A stretch of 64,000 bases of DNA from contig NZ_CADESW010000008.1 in assembly GCF_902830275.1 (NCBI RefSeq), forward strand, positions 203,166-267,165, written 5' to 3'. The notes beneath the pieces were generated by a model. That model was given only the letters and a program-made list of their open reading frames with translations. It was not told the origin of the DNA and did not search any database. The position numbers and the translations under genes were made by a program. Position 1 is the first letter of the stretch, and each line of letters begins with the position of its first letter. Positions 17,201 through 25,676 of this stretch are shown piece after piece. The stretch is from Burkholderia stagnalis. GTDB taxonomy: Bacteria; Pseudomonadota; Gammaproteobacteria; Burkholderiales; Burkholderiaceae.

Positions 17201-20200
17201 TGAGCCGCGAGTCGTACTTGTAGGCGCCGGAATCCTGCTTGGTCAGCACCGACACGTAGCGCTGCTCGACGAGCTGCGCGCGCAGGTCCTTCACGTCGAG
17301 CGCCTTCGCGCGCGGATCGATCGCGACGAGCCGCACCGTGCGCGGGCTGCCGCGCTTCACGTAGCCGAGATCGTCGACCGACTTGTAGCCGACCAGCCAG
17401 TCGTTGTTCGACACGAGCGTCTGCGCGTTCGCGGCGACGCTGCGCCCGCCTTCCGCCTCGAACGCCTTCGCCTGGAAGTAGAGCTGGTAGGTCGCGTCCG
17501 CGTACTTGTTCAGGTCGAGGTCGAATTCCGCATGGCCCTTGTCGTCGGTCTGGCCGTCCTGCAGCGTGGTCGTATAGCCCTCCTTCGCGCGCCGCGCGTC
17601 GAAGAACTGATAGCCCTGCCAGCTGCGGAACGACGGCCACACCGGGCGCAGCGTCAGCGTCGCGGCGACGCGGCGCTTCTCGGCCGGCGTGCCGAACAGG
17701 TTCTGCGCATCGACGAGCCCCTTCAGCCCGTCCGGCTTCACCCAGCCTTCGACGACCTGCTGCGACAGCTTCGCGTCGACCTTCATCCGGTCGGGCAGGA
17801 ATTCCTTCACCTGCACCGTCGTGCTGCCGATCGGCTGGTCGCCCGGCTGGCCGTCCTTGACGATGTACAGGTTGACCGTCCATGCGCCGGTCGGCGCGGT
17901 CTCGGCCGTCGTGTAGCCGACTTCGGTGAAGCCGGTCGCGTCCACCGTCACCGGCTTGCGCTCGACCGTGATCCCGCGCGGGTCGACGATCTCCGCCTGC
18001 AGCGGCACGCCGGCCGGGCTGCGCGCCCAGCTCGCGGCGCGCACGATCAGGCCGATGTGGAACGGGTCGCCCGGCCGGTACAGCCCGCGATCCGAGAACA
18101 GGTACGCGGACAGCTGCCCCTGGCCGGTCGCGTTGCGCTCGCCGTCCACGTCGAAGCGCGAGAAATCGAGCTGGCGGTCGCGGCCGCCCACCGGCAGGAA
18201 CGACAGGTCGCCGTCCTTCTTCACGACATAGAGCTGCGGACGCCTCTCGCGCTCGAGCCCCTTGAATGCCGGGAAATGCACGACACCGTCGGCGGCCGTG
18301 GTCTGCGTGAACAGCGCCTGGCCGTTGACCGCGAGCACCGACACCGTCGCGCCCGCCACCGGCCGGCCCGACCGGATCGACTGGATGAACACGTCCTGGC
18401 TGCCGTCGAGCGCGCGCTTGACGAGCATCCCGAGATCGGTGACGACGATCAGCCGCGTGTCGCCGAGCGCGCCGTCGCCGTCGCTGCTGTCGCCGTCGCT
18501 CGATTCCGCGCTGTCCGACTGGCTCGCATCGCCGTCGCCGCCTGCCGAGCCGTCGTCGCCCTTCGCGGCGTCGGCCTTTTTCTTCTCCGCGGCCGGGTCG
18601 TATTTCGACAGGTGCAGCAGGAACACGCCGCGCTTGCCGCCCTTCAGGTACTGGCCGAGATCGACGCCCTCGTAGTGCGCCTTGCCCGGTTCGCCGGCCG
18701 GGAACGCGCGCGTCTGCACGAAGCGCTCGACGATGTGATCCTCGCTGAACGAATACGACAGCTCCGGGCGCGCGTACGAGCCGTGGTTGAAGCTGACGAG
18801 GTGCTGCAGCTGGTCGGGCACGACGCGGCCGATCTCGACCTTCATCCCAGGCAGGTTGCGCGATACGACCGACAGCCGCTTGCTGCCGCTCATCGACAGC
18901 AGCGAGCCGTCCGCCATGAAGCGCAGCAGCTTCGGATAGTCGGGCACCGTGAACGCGCGCGCGACGGGCTTGCCCAGCAGGTAGCCGCCGGCGGATTTCA
19001 GGCCGTCGTCGATCCGCACGACCACGCGATCGCCGGGGGTCGCGTGGTACTTGAAGCTCTGCAGCGTCGCGTAGTCGCCCTCGGTCGGCACCGGTTCGAG
19101 CGGCAGCGGCTTCGACTGCTTCAGCACCGCGTCGCCGATGTCCTCGACATTCCATTCGTACGGCGGCGCGTCGTCCGACTGCTCGACGCCCGGCTTGCGC
19201 TTGGGCAGCACCCACGCCTTCGCGCGCGCAGCGAGCTCCGCGCTGCGCACGCCGTCGGACGCTTCCGCGACGATCACCTGCTCGGGCTCGTAGCGGTCGT
19301 TGTCGACGAGCGTCGGCGACACGTCGCCGATCGACAGGCTGTACAGCCCCGGCACGCCGACCGATGCGTGCAGCGCGTCCTTGGTGCCGTCGCCGCCGCG
19401 CGCGCTCTTCACGCCCTTGTCGACGTCGAGCCGCACCGACAGCGGGTCGCGCGGGATCTCGAGCGGCTGCGAATGCACCCACGCACGCAGCTTGTGGTCG
19501 TCGTAGGACACCGAATAGCGCAGCGGCGTCGTGCTCTTGCCGTCGCGGCCGACCAGCACGAGCCCGATGCGCTTCTCGAATTCGGCCGGATCGACCGGGT
19601 AGTTGAACTGCAGCGCGAGGATCGCCTGCTTCTGCGCGGGGTTTTCCGGGTCCTGGTAGAACTGGTTCTCGCCGAACTGTGCGGCGAATGCCGCGACGTC
19701 GAACGCGAAGCGGTCGTCGGCCATCGTCACCTGCGGCGCGAACGCCTCGCGCACCGCGAACCGCCCCTCGACATGCGCGCCGACCGGCCAGTCGGTGAGC
19801 GGCGTGAAGCGCAGCGTCTTGTCGTCGACCCATTGCCACCCGCCCTTCAGCGCGGGCGTCAGCGCGATGCCGCGCTCGACCGGCTTGCCGACGAGCTCGA
19901 GCGGCGCGGCCGAATGCGAAAACACGATGTCGAGCGGATGGATGGTGACCTTCGGGCGGCCGTTCTCGTCGGTGTCGTAGGTCGTCGCGGCAGGCGGCTT
20001 CACGGTGAAGCTCACCGTCTCGGGCTCGGGCGGCTTCGGGCGATGCTGGTACCCGTGCCAGCCGCCGGCGAGCGCGGCGCCGAGCACGACCGCGCCGGCC
20101 GCGTGCCACGGGCGGCGGCGCACCGTCGCGACCGCGAAGCCGGCCCATGCGGGCGCAGTCCACGACACGTTGCCGACGATCGGCCGCAGCACGCGGCCAA

Positions 20201-20264
20201 GCAGGCGCCCGACGAAGCCGATCGCGCGAATCGGCAAGAGCAGCAGGAAGCGCAGCAAGTCCAT
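14265..20264 (-). CDS. Large bacterial alpha-2-macroglobulin
   Basis: A periplasm-facing protease trap of about 1999 residues, larger than the 1650-residue E. coli YfhM. The ATG at 20264 follows AAGGAAAAG; the upstream open frame to 20516 has no domain content. After a hydrophobic N-terminus (LLRFLLLLPIRAIGFVG) and a second membrane segment (HAAGAVVLGAALAGGW, about 57-72) come repeated MG-type beta-sandwich domains, then the thiol-ester region with CSEQ (in YLVNFDHYCSEQMVSAVV), the residues that form the covalent trap, and an alpha-helical TED domain. Residues 670-690 form a low-complexity Asp/Ser/Gly linker. No lipobox is seen, so anchoring by the N-terminal helix is inferred. Probable operon with pbpC. 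Confidence 0.9.
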   Translation of the reverse strand: MDLLRFLLLLPIRAIGFVGRLLGRVLRPIVGNVSWTAPAWAGFAVATVRRRPWHAAGAVVLGAALAGGWHGYQHRPKPPEPETVSFTVKPPAATTYDTDENGRPKVTIHPLDIVFSHSAAPLELVGKPVERGIALTPALKGGWQWVDDKTLRFTPLTDWPVGAHVEGRFAVREAFAPQVTMADDRFAFDVAAFAAQFGENQFYQDPENPAQKQAILALQFNYPVDPAEFEKRIGLVLVGRDGKSTTPLRYSVSYDDHKLRAWVHSQPLEIPRDPLSVRLDVDKGVKSARGGDGTKDALHASVGVPGLYSLSIGDVSPTLVDNDRYEPEQVIVAEASDGVRSAELAARAKAWVLPKRKPGVEQSDDAPPYEWNVEDIGDAVLKQSKPLPLEPVPTEGDYATLQSFKYHATPGDRVVVRIDDGLKSAGGYLLGKPVARAFTVPDYPKLLRFMADGSLLSMSGSKRLSVVSRNLPGMKVEIGRVVPDQLQHLVSFNHGSYARPELSYSFSEDHIVERFVQTRAFPAGEPGKAHYEGVDLGQYLKGGKRGVFLLHLSKYDPAAEKKKADAAKGDDGSAGGDGDASQSDSAESSDGDSSDGDGALGDTRLIVVTDLGMLVKRALDGSQDVFIQSIRSGRPVAGATVSVLAVNGQALFTQTTAADGVVHFPAFKGLERERRPQLYVVKKDGDLSFLPVGGRDRQLDFSRFDVDGERNATGQGQLSAYLFSDRGLYRPGDPFHIGLIVRAASWARSPAGVPLQAEIVDPRGITVERKPVTVDATGFTEVGYTTAETAPTGAWTVNLYIVKDGQPGDQPIGSTTVQVKEFLPDRMKVDAKLSQQVVEGWVKPDGLKGLVDAQNLFGTPAEKRRVAATLTLRPVWPSFRSWQGYQFFDARRAKEGYTTTLQDGQTDDKGHAEFDLDLNKYADATYQLYFQAKAFEAEGGRSVAANAQTLVSNNDWLVGYKSVDDLGYVKRGSPRTVRLVAIDPRAKALDVKDLRAQLVEQRYVSVLTKQDSGAYKYDSRLKEVPVDEKPLTIPAAGLDYALRTDKPGSYALVIRRADGTAVNRIEYAVAGDANVSRSLDRNAELQVSLGKHDYKPGEQVEIAIRAPYAGSGLITIERDKVYAHAWFHADTTSSIQHITVPAGFEGNGYINVQYIRDPSSDEIFMSPLSYGVVPFSVNLDARRNALTVDAPALVKPGDTATFTVHSAKPAKVVVFAVDEGILQVARYKLGDPLKFFFRKRMLEVGTSQILDLILPDFEKLMSMAAPGGDADDAPGRQLNPFKRKRDKPVVYWSGIVDVNGDTRVSYTVPDYFNGRLRVMAVSVSPDLIGTYEGATTVRGDFVLSPNVPTTLAPGDEAEVSVGVANNLTGAGNAPVPVAVTLKTGPQLQVVGPATQNVALAPMREGVVLFRVKATDTLGSGTLSFGARYGAKAAQQSVDVAVRPAAAFRTQLDFARLDAGKKASVPNLRAMYDAYAARDASVSTAPLVLSEGLASYLVNFDHYCSEQMVSAVVPRLFASKWLSVRALTSPRQPQAASAAAAGKAAVDAAAQFFGALRTRQNAQGGFGLWSATPDADPFVSAYAMHVLIDARERGAAVPKDMLDAGNQYLQQLAANDRLGSLDLLRQRAYAVYLLTREGNVTTNSLAAVQKRLQDAYPNDWKNDLAAGWLAASYQLLKQDKEAAALIAGPQALLERKAARSEPYEAGYYIDPLTRDASVLYLVAKHFPERVRKLSPRVMENIAAPLARNRYNTLSSSMTILALDAYAGATATGLDKLAIDEVRAGGAPKDVSSIQANLVRSGTWGAGATRVDIVNGSALPAWWIASQSGYDRGTSTKAIKDGLEIVREYTDTNGKPLDKATLGQEIDVHLKIRATGAANVGNVAIVDLLPGGFDPVIAPPPATDAQDGGENADAAAAANAPWRSPIGVAGSSWKPEYADVREDRVVIYGTATTDVREFVYRIKASNAGRFVVPPAYGESMYDRRVQAQSPGGATLTVGRAR

Positions 20265-20710
20265 CTTGTTCTTTTCCTTGTCAGGGACGTGCTGCCGGCC
20301 GTGGCGACGTTCCCCGGAATAGTTGTCTGACGGCGCGGCCCGGTTGCGCCGTGGATGCTTCGTTCTGTGAAACAGTGCGACGAAAAAAACCGCCGTATTA
20401 TCGGCCAGGCCGGAGTCGATGGAAACTGCGTCCGCGGTTTCGGGGCGATGCGTCGGATCGGCGCGACACGCTCGCGTGTCGCGCGATGGCCAGGCGGAGG
20501 AAAGGGCCGACTGCATGCCGGGCAGGCCGGCCGTGCAAAGTGACGCGGTGCGTCAGCAGCTCACACGTCGAAGGCGGAACGCGCCGTCACGCACCAGCCG
20601 GCTCCCCGGATATTCTCGAATCGTTTCCGAATCGATGCGGGAGACGAACCTTCTGCGCGTCAACGGCGCGTGCGGGCCCGTTCCGTCCTTCGAACGCCGG
20701 CGCAACGCGC
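20265..20710. other. Intergenic region upstream of the macroglobulin gene
   Basis: About 446 bases between the transglutaminase stop and the macroglobulin start, both read on the minus strand. It contains a short A-rich patch (CGAAAAAAACC near 20380) and a GATAAT-like minus-strand -10 near 20397-20402, so a promoter for the macroglobulin/pbpC pair is likely here. No gene, RNA or repeat is recognised. Confidence 0.4.
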
Positions 20711-22594
20711 TTACGCTGGCGCCACGATCGACACTGTCTGCCGCAACGAATTCGTGCAGCGCTGCGCATCGTCGAGGAAGCGGCCGAACGCATCGCTGTT
20801 CAGGTCGTCGTGGCTCAACCAGCGCGCTTTCTGCACCACGCGCTGGCGGAACGCAATGCCTTTCACGCCGCCCGCCTGCGGCGTCACGTCGACGTCGAAC
20901 CACGGCGAATGCGCGGCGCAGGCGGCAAGCGGCCGGGCCGCCTCGACGCCGTCGAGCCGCACGTCGGTGAGCGTTTCCTCCTGGTCGCCCACGTACAGGT
21001 CGCCCACGTCGCCGTTGCGCCGGTAGTTCGCGAGCCGCTCCCACTTGTCGCGCCAGCCGGCGCCGCCGTTGTACACGTAGCCGCTCGACGTGCGGTCGAG
21101 CGCGCGCCGGTCGACGCCCTGCGCGCGGATCCGGTAGCCGCCGAGCCCCGCCTCGCTCGAGGCCGGCCGCTCGATGCGGCATTCGACCGGCTCGTTGAGC
21201 CAGCCGTTGCACAGGTGCTGGTCGACGGCGGTCGCGCCCTGTGCGTAGTCGGCGTCCATCAGCGACCACAGCAGGTTCCCGTTCTTGATGACGCTCACGT
21301 CGACGCGCGCGCTGCCGTCGGCCAGCACGCGCGCACGGTACCTGCCGTCGAAGGTCGCCAGCGGCGCTTCGGCCGCGACGCGGTCCTCGCTCACCGTGCC
21401 GTCGCGCTCGAACACGAACGCCCAGCGGTCCTGCAGATCGGATGGCGTACGGCCCGGCAGGTGCACGTTGTTGGTCGGATCGAGCCACCAGGTCTTGCCG
21501 TCGACCACCGCCCGCACGATCGCATGGTTCGGCGCGCCGATGCCGGGCACCAGCAGCGGCCGCGCATCGGCGCCGCGGAACACGAGCGCGGGACGCGCGT
21601 CGATGCCGCTCGCGTCGAGCATCGCGGCGAGCAGCACCGCGAGATCCTTGCAATCGCCATAGCCGTTCGACTCGATCTGCGCGAGGTCGAACGGAATGAG
21701 GCCGCGCTCGCTCGCGCGCCAGTCGCCCATGTAGCGATAGTGCGCGCTGATGAATTTCATCAGCGCGGCAACGCGCTCGGGCGCGGGCTTGCTGCGCGCC
21801 GCCGCGACGGCTGCCGCGGCGGCCGGCGGCAGCGGCGCCGCGAGAATCGCGTTGTAGCGCGCGGCGAACACGCCGAAATGCGCCTGCCGGTCGAGGCTGC
21901 TGGCGAGTTCGATGCGCGGCACCCGGCGCACGAGCGTGCCGTCCTCGTTGATCAGGTTGACGAAGCGCGGCGCCTTCAGCTCGACGACGAGCCGTTTGCC
22001 CTGCCGCGACGTATCGACCCGGAATGCATCGAGCTGCTCGCCGCGCCACAGGATCGGCCGGTCGGCCGTGAACGTGGCCCGATACGCGTCGAGCCGCACG
22101 GGCGTCGGATCGAACACCGCGCGCTCGTGGAATTCGGTGGCGTTCGGCGTGGCGGCGATGTGCTCGACGAGCGTGTACGTGATGGTGCTGCCCACCACCA
22201 GGCTCGGAAACGCGACGGACGTCTGCTTGTTGCGGTGAAAGCCGGCTTCCGGGTTCGGCGCGGTGCGCGTGTCGATCTGCCTGCCCGACAGGGCGACGCG
22301 CCGGCCGTCCGGCTGGATCACGGCGGCGTCCTTGATCTCGAGGCGGTCGTTGTCGCGGAAATCGAAGTCGAGCCGCGACAGTTGCGCACGCCCGGCCGGG
22401 CGCAGGATCGTCAGGTGCTCGATGGTCGTGCAGTCCTTGCTGGTGTCCGGCTGGATCCGGCAGGCGAGCTCGGTGCGCCGCGCGACAGGCGCCTCGTCGA
22501 TCGGCTGCAACGCGGCGTTCGTGCCGGCGGCGGCGACGCACAGCAGCGCCGCGATACCGGTGCGCGTGCGCGTCGGGCGGGATCGGTAGGTCAT
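20711..22594 (-). CDS. Exported DUF3857/transglutaminase-like protein
   Basis: A 627-residue protein starting at the ATG at 22594 (GAGGAG ten bases upstream) with a signal peptide (GIAALLCVAAAGTNAALQ). An N-terminal DUF3857 beta domain (about 40-250) is followed by a transglutaminase-like core with the Cys in YGDCKDLAVLLAAML, the His in APNHAIVRAVV and the Asp in WWLDPT, a complete Cys-His-Asp triad. A C-terminal beta domain of about 220 residues (DUF2569/3858-like) completes it. Periplasmic peptide or protein processing is inferred from the family. It lies on the same strand as the macroglobulin gene but 446 bases upstream of it, so a separate transcript is likely. Confidence 0.85.
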   Translation of the reverse strand: MTYRSRPTRTRTGIAALLCVAAAGTNAALQPIDEAPVARRTELACRIQPDTSKDCTTIEHLTILRPAGRAQLSRLDFDFRDNDRLEIKDAAVIQPDGRRVALSGRQIDTRTAPNPEAGFHRNKQTSVAFPSLVVGSTITYTLVEHIAATPNATEFHERAVFDPTPVRLDAYRATFTADRPILWRGEQLDAFRVDTSRQGKRLVVELKAPRFVNLINEDGTLVRRVPRIELASSLDRQAHFGVFAARYNAILAAPLPPAAAAAVAAARSKPAPERVAALMKFISAHYRYMGDWRASERGLIPFDLAQIESNGYGDCKDLAVLLAAMLDASGIDARPALVFRGADARPLLVPGIGAPNHAIVRAVVDGKTWWLDPTNNVHLPGRTPSDLQDRWAFVFERDGTVSEDRVAAEAPLATFDGRYRARVLADGSARVDVSVIKNGNLLWSLMDADYAQGATAVDQHLCNGWLNEPVECRIERPASSEAGLGGYRIRAQGVDRRALDRTSSGYVYNGGAGWRDKWERLANYRRNGDVGDLYVGDQEETLTDVRLDGVEAARPLAACAAHSPWFDVDVTPQAGGVKGIAFRQRVVQKARWLSHDDLNSDAFGRFLDDAQRCTNSLRQTVSIVAPA

Positions 22595-23314
22595 CGGGAG
22601 GGCTCCTCGTTTGGGTGGTGGCGAGTTGGATACGGTCGTCGCATCGCATAGGCCTACTGATTTCGCTCGAGCGAAATGCGGACGCACGCGCGCGCAACGG
22701 ATGGAGACGCGCCGGAATCGACGCTGACGACATGGCTAAAGAGAGGCGCGCCGCACGACGTGGTGTGCGGGCTTCGTGGCGAGTGTCGCTGACCGATGGC
22801 GATTGCATCCGGGGCCGGCGCCTCGAACGCGCCAGTGCAGGCGCAGGTGGATGCAATCACGCTGAATCCCGATCGCCTGTCTGATGAAGGACGAGCGATC
22901 CGTTGATTCATTAGAACTGCTTTGGTATTCGCGCTATCGAATGGTATGACGATTTAAACCGGGCCGATCGTATCAAAATCTTTCGAAGCCTGTCAAACCT
23001 GCCGGTTATTCATTTGACTTGAATTCACCTCGTTGCTTTGCAATTCGAATGAATAAACCCAATGCCGGCGGCGGCCGAATGTTCGCCTCTCATCCGGCCC
23101 GATCAAGATCGCCCAACCCGTCACGATCCACGCATTTCCATTGCCTAGAATCAAAGTTGTGTGCACGCCCATCGTGGCGTGCGGCACGGCCGGGTCGGTC
23201 ATATCGCCCGCCCGCGAACCCGCCGCGCGTCAATCCTGCGTGGAATGCCGCGGGCAACCGGGCGTTGCGGCAAGTCTGACCGATCGAACCGCCCCTTTTT
23301 CCCTGGAGATCGTC
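22595..23314. other. Long AT-richer intergenic region between divergent genes
   Basis: About 720 bases separate the minus-strand transglutaminase gene from a plus-strand small gene. GC falls clearly between about 22900 and 23070. I see no convincing open frame on either strand. A 10-bp inverted repeat at 22801-22858 and a possible -10 (TAGAAT, 23146-23151) ahead of the small gene are the only elements noted. Confidence 0.4.
22801..22858. repeat. 10-bp inverted repeat with 38-base spacer
   Basis: GATTGCATCC (22801-22810) is repeated as GGATGCAATC (22849-22858). The spacer is GC-rich and itself contains GGCGCC. It could be a distant operator or chance; no protein can be assigned. Confidence 0.45.
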
Positions 23315-23518
23315 ATGAATACGGAAACCAGCGCCAACGTGCGCGCGTTCGTGCAGACCGCCGAGCAGGCCGGCTCGTATGTGTGGGTCATCGCGCTCGT
23401 CGACTTCGACGCGCAGACCGTCAAGCGCGCGCTCGTCTCCGAGGAATCGTTCGGCACGGCAGCCGCCGCGAGGGATGCCGGCGAAGCTCGCCTGACAGGC
23501 ATGCGGCAGGATCACTGA
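23315..23518 (+). CDS. Small hypothetical protein upstream of a glutamine synthetase
   Basis: A 67-residue acidic protein (MNTETSANVRAFVQTAEQAG ... SYVWVIALVDFDAQTVKRALVSEES in two parts). CTGGAGA lies upstream of the ATG. No family is recognised and there is no membrane segment. It lies 94 bases before the glutamine synthetase gene on the same strand and may share its transcript. Confidence 0.5.
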   Translation: MNTETSANVRAFVQTAEQAGSYVWVIALVDFDAQTVKRALVSEESFGTAAAARDAGEARLTGMRQDH

Positions 23519-23612
23519 CGCAACGCACTCGCCTGCGGACCCGTCCGGCTTTCGCGCGCGGACGGCCTGAAGTCGAACGATAGGAAGAAATGGCCGGAAG
23601 CGGAGAACGATC

Positions 23613-25118
23613 ATGTCCAAGACGCAAGCGCCGCCCGGGCCGACGCCCGCGGTATCCGTCGACGCAGGCAGCTACCGCGTCGTGCGCCCCCAGAACGCGA
23701 GCGACGTCATCGCGCTGCTGCGCCGGCACGATATCCGGATCGTCGACCTGAAGTTCACCGACCTGCCCGGCCTCTGGCAGCACCTGTCGATTACGCGCCC
23801 CGAAGTGCATGAAGGCCTGTTCGACGCCGGCATCGGCTTCGACGGCTCGTCGATTCGCGGCTTCCAGGAGATCCACGAATCGGACATGCTGCTGCGGCCG
23901 GACCCCGCCAGCGCGTTCGTCGATCCGGTGTGCGGCACGCCGACGCTGTCGCTGATCTGCGACGTCATCGATCCGGTGCTGCGGCAACCGTACTCGCGCG
24001 ACCCGCGCTACATCGCGCAAAAGGCCGAGGCCTACCTGAAGCAGACCGGCATCGCGACGGCGTGCTATTTCGGCCCCGAGCTCGAGTTCTTCATCTTCGA
24101 TTCGATCCGCTTCGGCCAGGACCAGCACAGCGGCTACTACTACGTCGAATCGGCCGAAGGCGACTGGGCCACGGGCCGCGACGAAGGCGCATACGGCGGC
24201 GGCAATCTCGGCTACAAGGCGCGCTACAAGGAAGGCTATTTCCCGGTGCCGCCGCAGGACACGCTGCAGGAGATCCGTTCGGAAATCGCGCTGACGCTCG
24301 AGCAGGCCGGCGTGCAGGTCGAGGTGCATCACCATGAGGTCGCGACCGCCGGCCAGAACGAGATCGACATCCGCTTCGCGACGCTCACGCAGATGGCGGA
24401 CAACGTGATGATCTACAAGTACATCTGCAAGAACGTCGCGCGCCGGCACGGCAAGGTCGCCACCTTCATGCCCAAGCCGCTGTTCGCCGACAACGCGAGC
24501 GGCATGCACTGCCACCAGAGCCTGTGGAACGACGATCGCAATCTCTTCTACGACGCGAACGGCTGGGCGCTGACCTCCGACCTGTGCCGCTGGTACATCG
24601 GCGGCCTGCTGCACCACGCGCCCGCGTTGATGGCGCTGTGCGCGCCCACCACGAATTCGTACAAGCGGCTCGTGCCGGGCTATGAAGCGCCCGTGAATCT
24701 CGCGATGTCGCAGCGCAACCGCTCCGCCGCCGCGCGCATTCCGATGTACTCCGATTCGCCTGCTGCGCGCCGCGTCGAGTTTCGCTGCCCCGACCCGTCC
24801 GCGAACGCGTACCTCGCGTTTGCGGCGATGCTGATGGCCGGCCTCGACGGCATCGAGAACCGGATCGATCCCGGCGAGCCGCTCGACCGGAACATCTACG
24901 ACCTGCCGCCCGAGGAAGCGTGCAACATCCGGCAGGTGCCGGGCTCCCTCGACGCGGCGCTGCTGGCGCTCGAAGCCGACCACGCATTCCTGCTCAAGGG
25001 CGGCGTGTTCAGCGACGACCTGATCCGCACGTGGATCGATTACAAGCGCAGGCGGGAAATCGACGCGATCCGCCTGCGCCCGCATCCTTGGGAGTTCTAC
25101 CTGTACTTCGACATCTGA
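23613..25118 (+). CDS. Type I glutamine synthetase (additional paralogue)
   Basis: ATP-dependent ligation of ammonia to glutamate, cytosolic dodecamer. The protein has 501 residues, about 30 more than E. coli GlnA, the excess being an N-terminal extension (residues 1-27). Motifs: GFDGSSIRGFQEIHESDM, the metal/glutamate site CYFGPELEFFIF, ASGMHCHQSLW (NGSGMH in most enzymes, so G to A at one position), NRSAAARIP and a C-terminal adenylylation-type site NIYDLPPEEA with its Tyr. That Tyr suggests GlnE control. No glnB/ntrBC neighbours are present, so this is probably a secondary paralogue; it could act on another amine substrate (GlnA-like, gamma-glutamylamine synthetase), which the sequence alone does not exclude. 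Confidence 0.85.
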   Translation: MSKTQAPPGPTPAVSVDAGSYRVVRPQNASDVIALLRRHDIRIVDLKFTDLPGLWQHLSITRPEVHEGLFDAGIGFDGSSIRGFQEIHESDMLLRPDPASAFVDPVCGTPTLSLICDVIDPVLRQPYSRDPRYIAQKAEAYLKQTGIATACYFGPELEFFIFDSIRFGQDQHSGYYYVESAEGDWATGRDEGAYGGGNLGYKARYKEGYFPVPPQDTLQEIRSEIALTLEQAGVQVEVHHHEVATAGQNEIDIRFATLTQMADNVMIYKYICKNVARRHGKVATFMPKPLFADNASGMHCHQSLWNDDRNLFYDANGWALTSDLCRWYIGGLLHHAPALMALCAPTTNSYKRLVPGYEAPVNLAMSQRNRSAAARIPMYSDSPAARRVEFRCPDPSANAYLAFAAMLMAGLDGIENRIDPGEPLDRNIYDLPPEEACNIRQVPGSLDAALLALEADHAFLLKGGVFSDDLIRTWIDYKRRREIDAIRLRPHPWEFYLYFDI

Positions 25119-25142
25119 ACGCACGCCATGCCGGCGAACGGC

Positions 25143-25628
25143 TCAACGCGCGCCGGCATGCGACCACGTCCCTTCGATATCGATCACCGTGCGCACGGAG
25201 TTCGCGAGGAAGCATGCGTCGTGCGCTTCGTGATGCAGCGCCGCCACCTCCGCGTCGGTCGGCGCGCGCTCGCCGGCGAACGTCACCGCCGGCTTCAGCA
25301 CGACGCGCGTCACCACTTCCTTGCCCGCGTCGTTCTTCTCCATCGTGCCCTGCGCCGCATCGCGATAGCGCGTGACGACGAAGCGCTTCTGCGCGGCGAT
25401 CGACAGGAACCACAGCATGTGGCAGCTCGACAGCGCCGCAACGTACGCCTCCTCCGGGTCGACCGCGGCCGGATCCGAGAAAGGCGCGCGCACCACGTGC
25501 GGCGAGCTCGACGCGGGCACCGTGACGCCGCCGTCGAAGCGCCATTCGTGCTTGCGGCTGTAGCGGTTGTCGGTGAACTTCTCGTCCGGTGCGCCCTGCC
25601 ATTCGACTTCAGCGGTATACGTCGACAT
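25143..25628 (-). CDS. OsmC-family protein
   Basis: A 161-residue OsmC-superfamily protein of a different branch from the one at 10.4 kb. The first active Cys is in ALSSCHMLWFLS (about residue 69) and the second in HDACFLANSVRT (about 138), with the N-terminal YSRKHEWRFDGG strand typical of this branch. Expected activity is thiol-dependent peroxide reduction in the cytosol. It is followed on the plus strand side, convergently, by the glutamine synthetase stop; upstream is a 2-hydroxyacid dehydrogenase on the same strand, whose stop is 48 bases before this ATG, so the two could form an operon. Confidence 0.82.
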   Translation of the reverse strand: MSTYTAEVEWQGAPDEKFTDNRYSRKHEWRFDGGVTVPASSSPHVVRAPFSDPAAVDPEEAYVAALSSCHMLWFLSIAAQKRFVVTRYRDAAQGTMEKNDAGKEVVTRVVLKPAVTFAGERAPTDAEVAALHHEAHDACFLANSVRTVIDIEGTWSHAGAR

Positions 25629-25676
25629 CCTGGCTCCTTCGTTGACAAAAATCCTGTGTGTGCGCGCCGCGCCGGC

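Noticed and set aside
12642..20330. A 2562-codon open frame on the plus strand
   Set aside because: It is the antisense shadow of pbpC and the macroglobulin gene, caused by strong G/C third-position bias; its product is Arg-rich with no domain.
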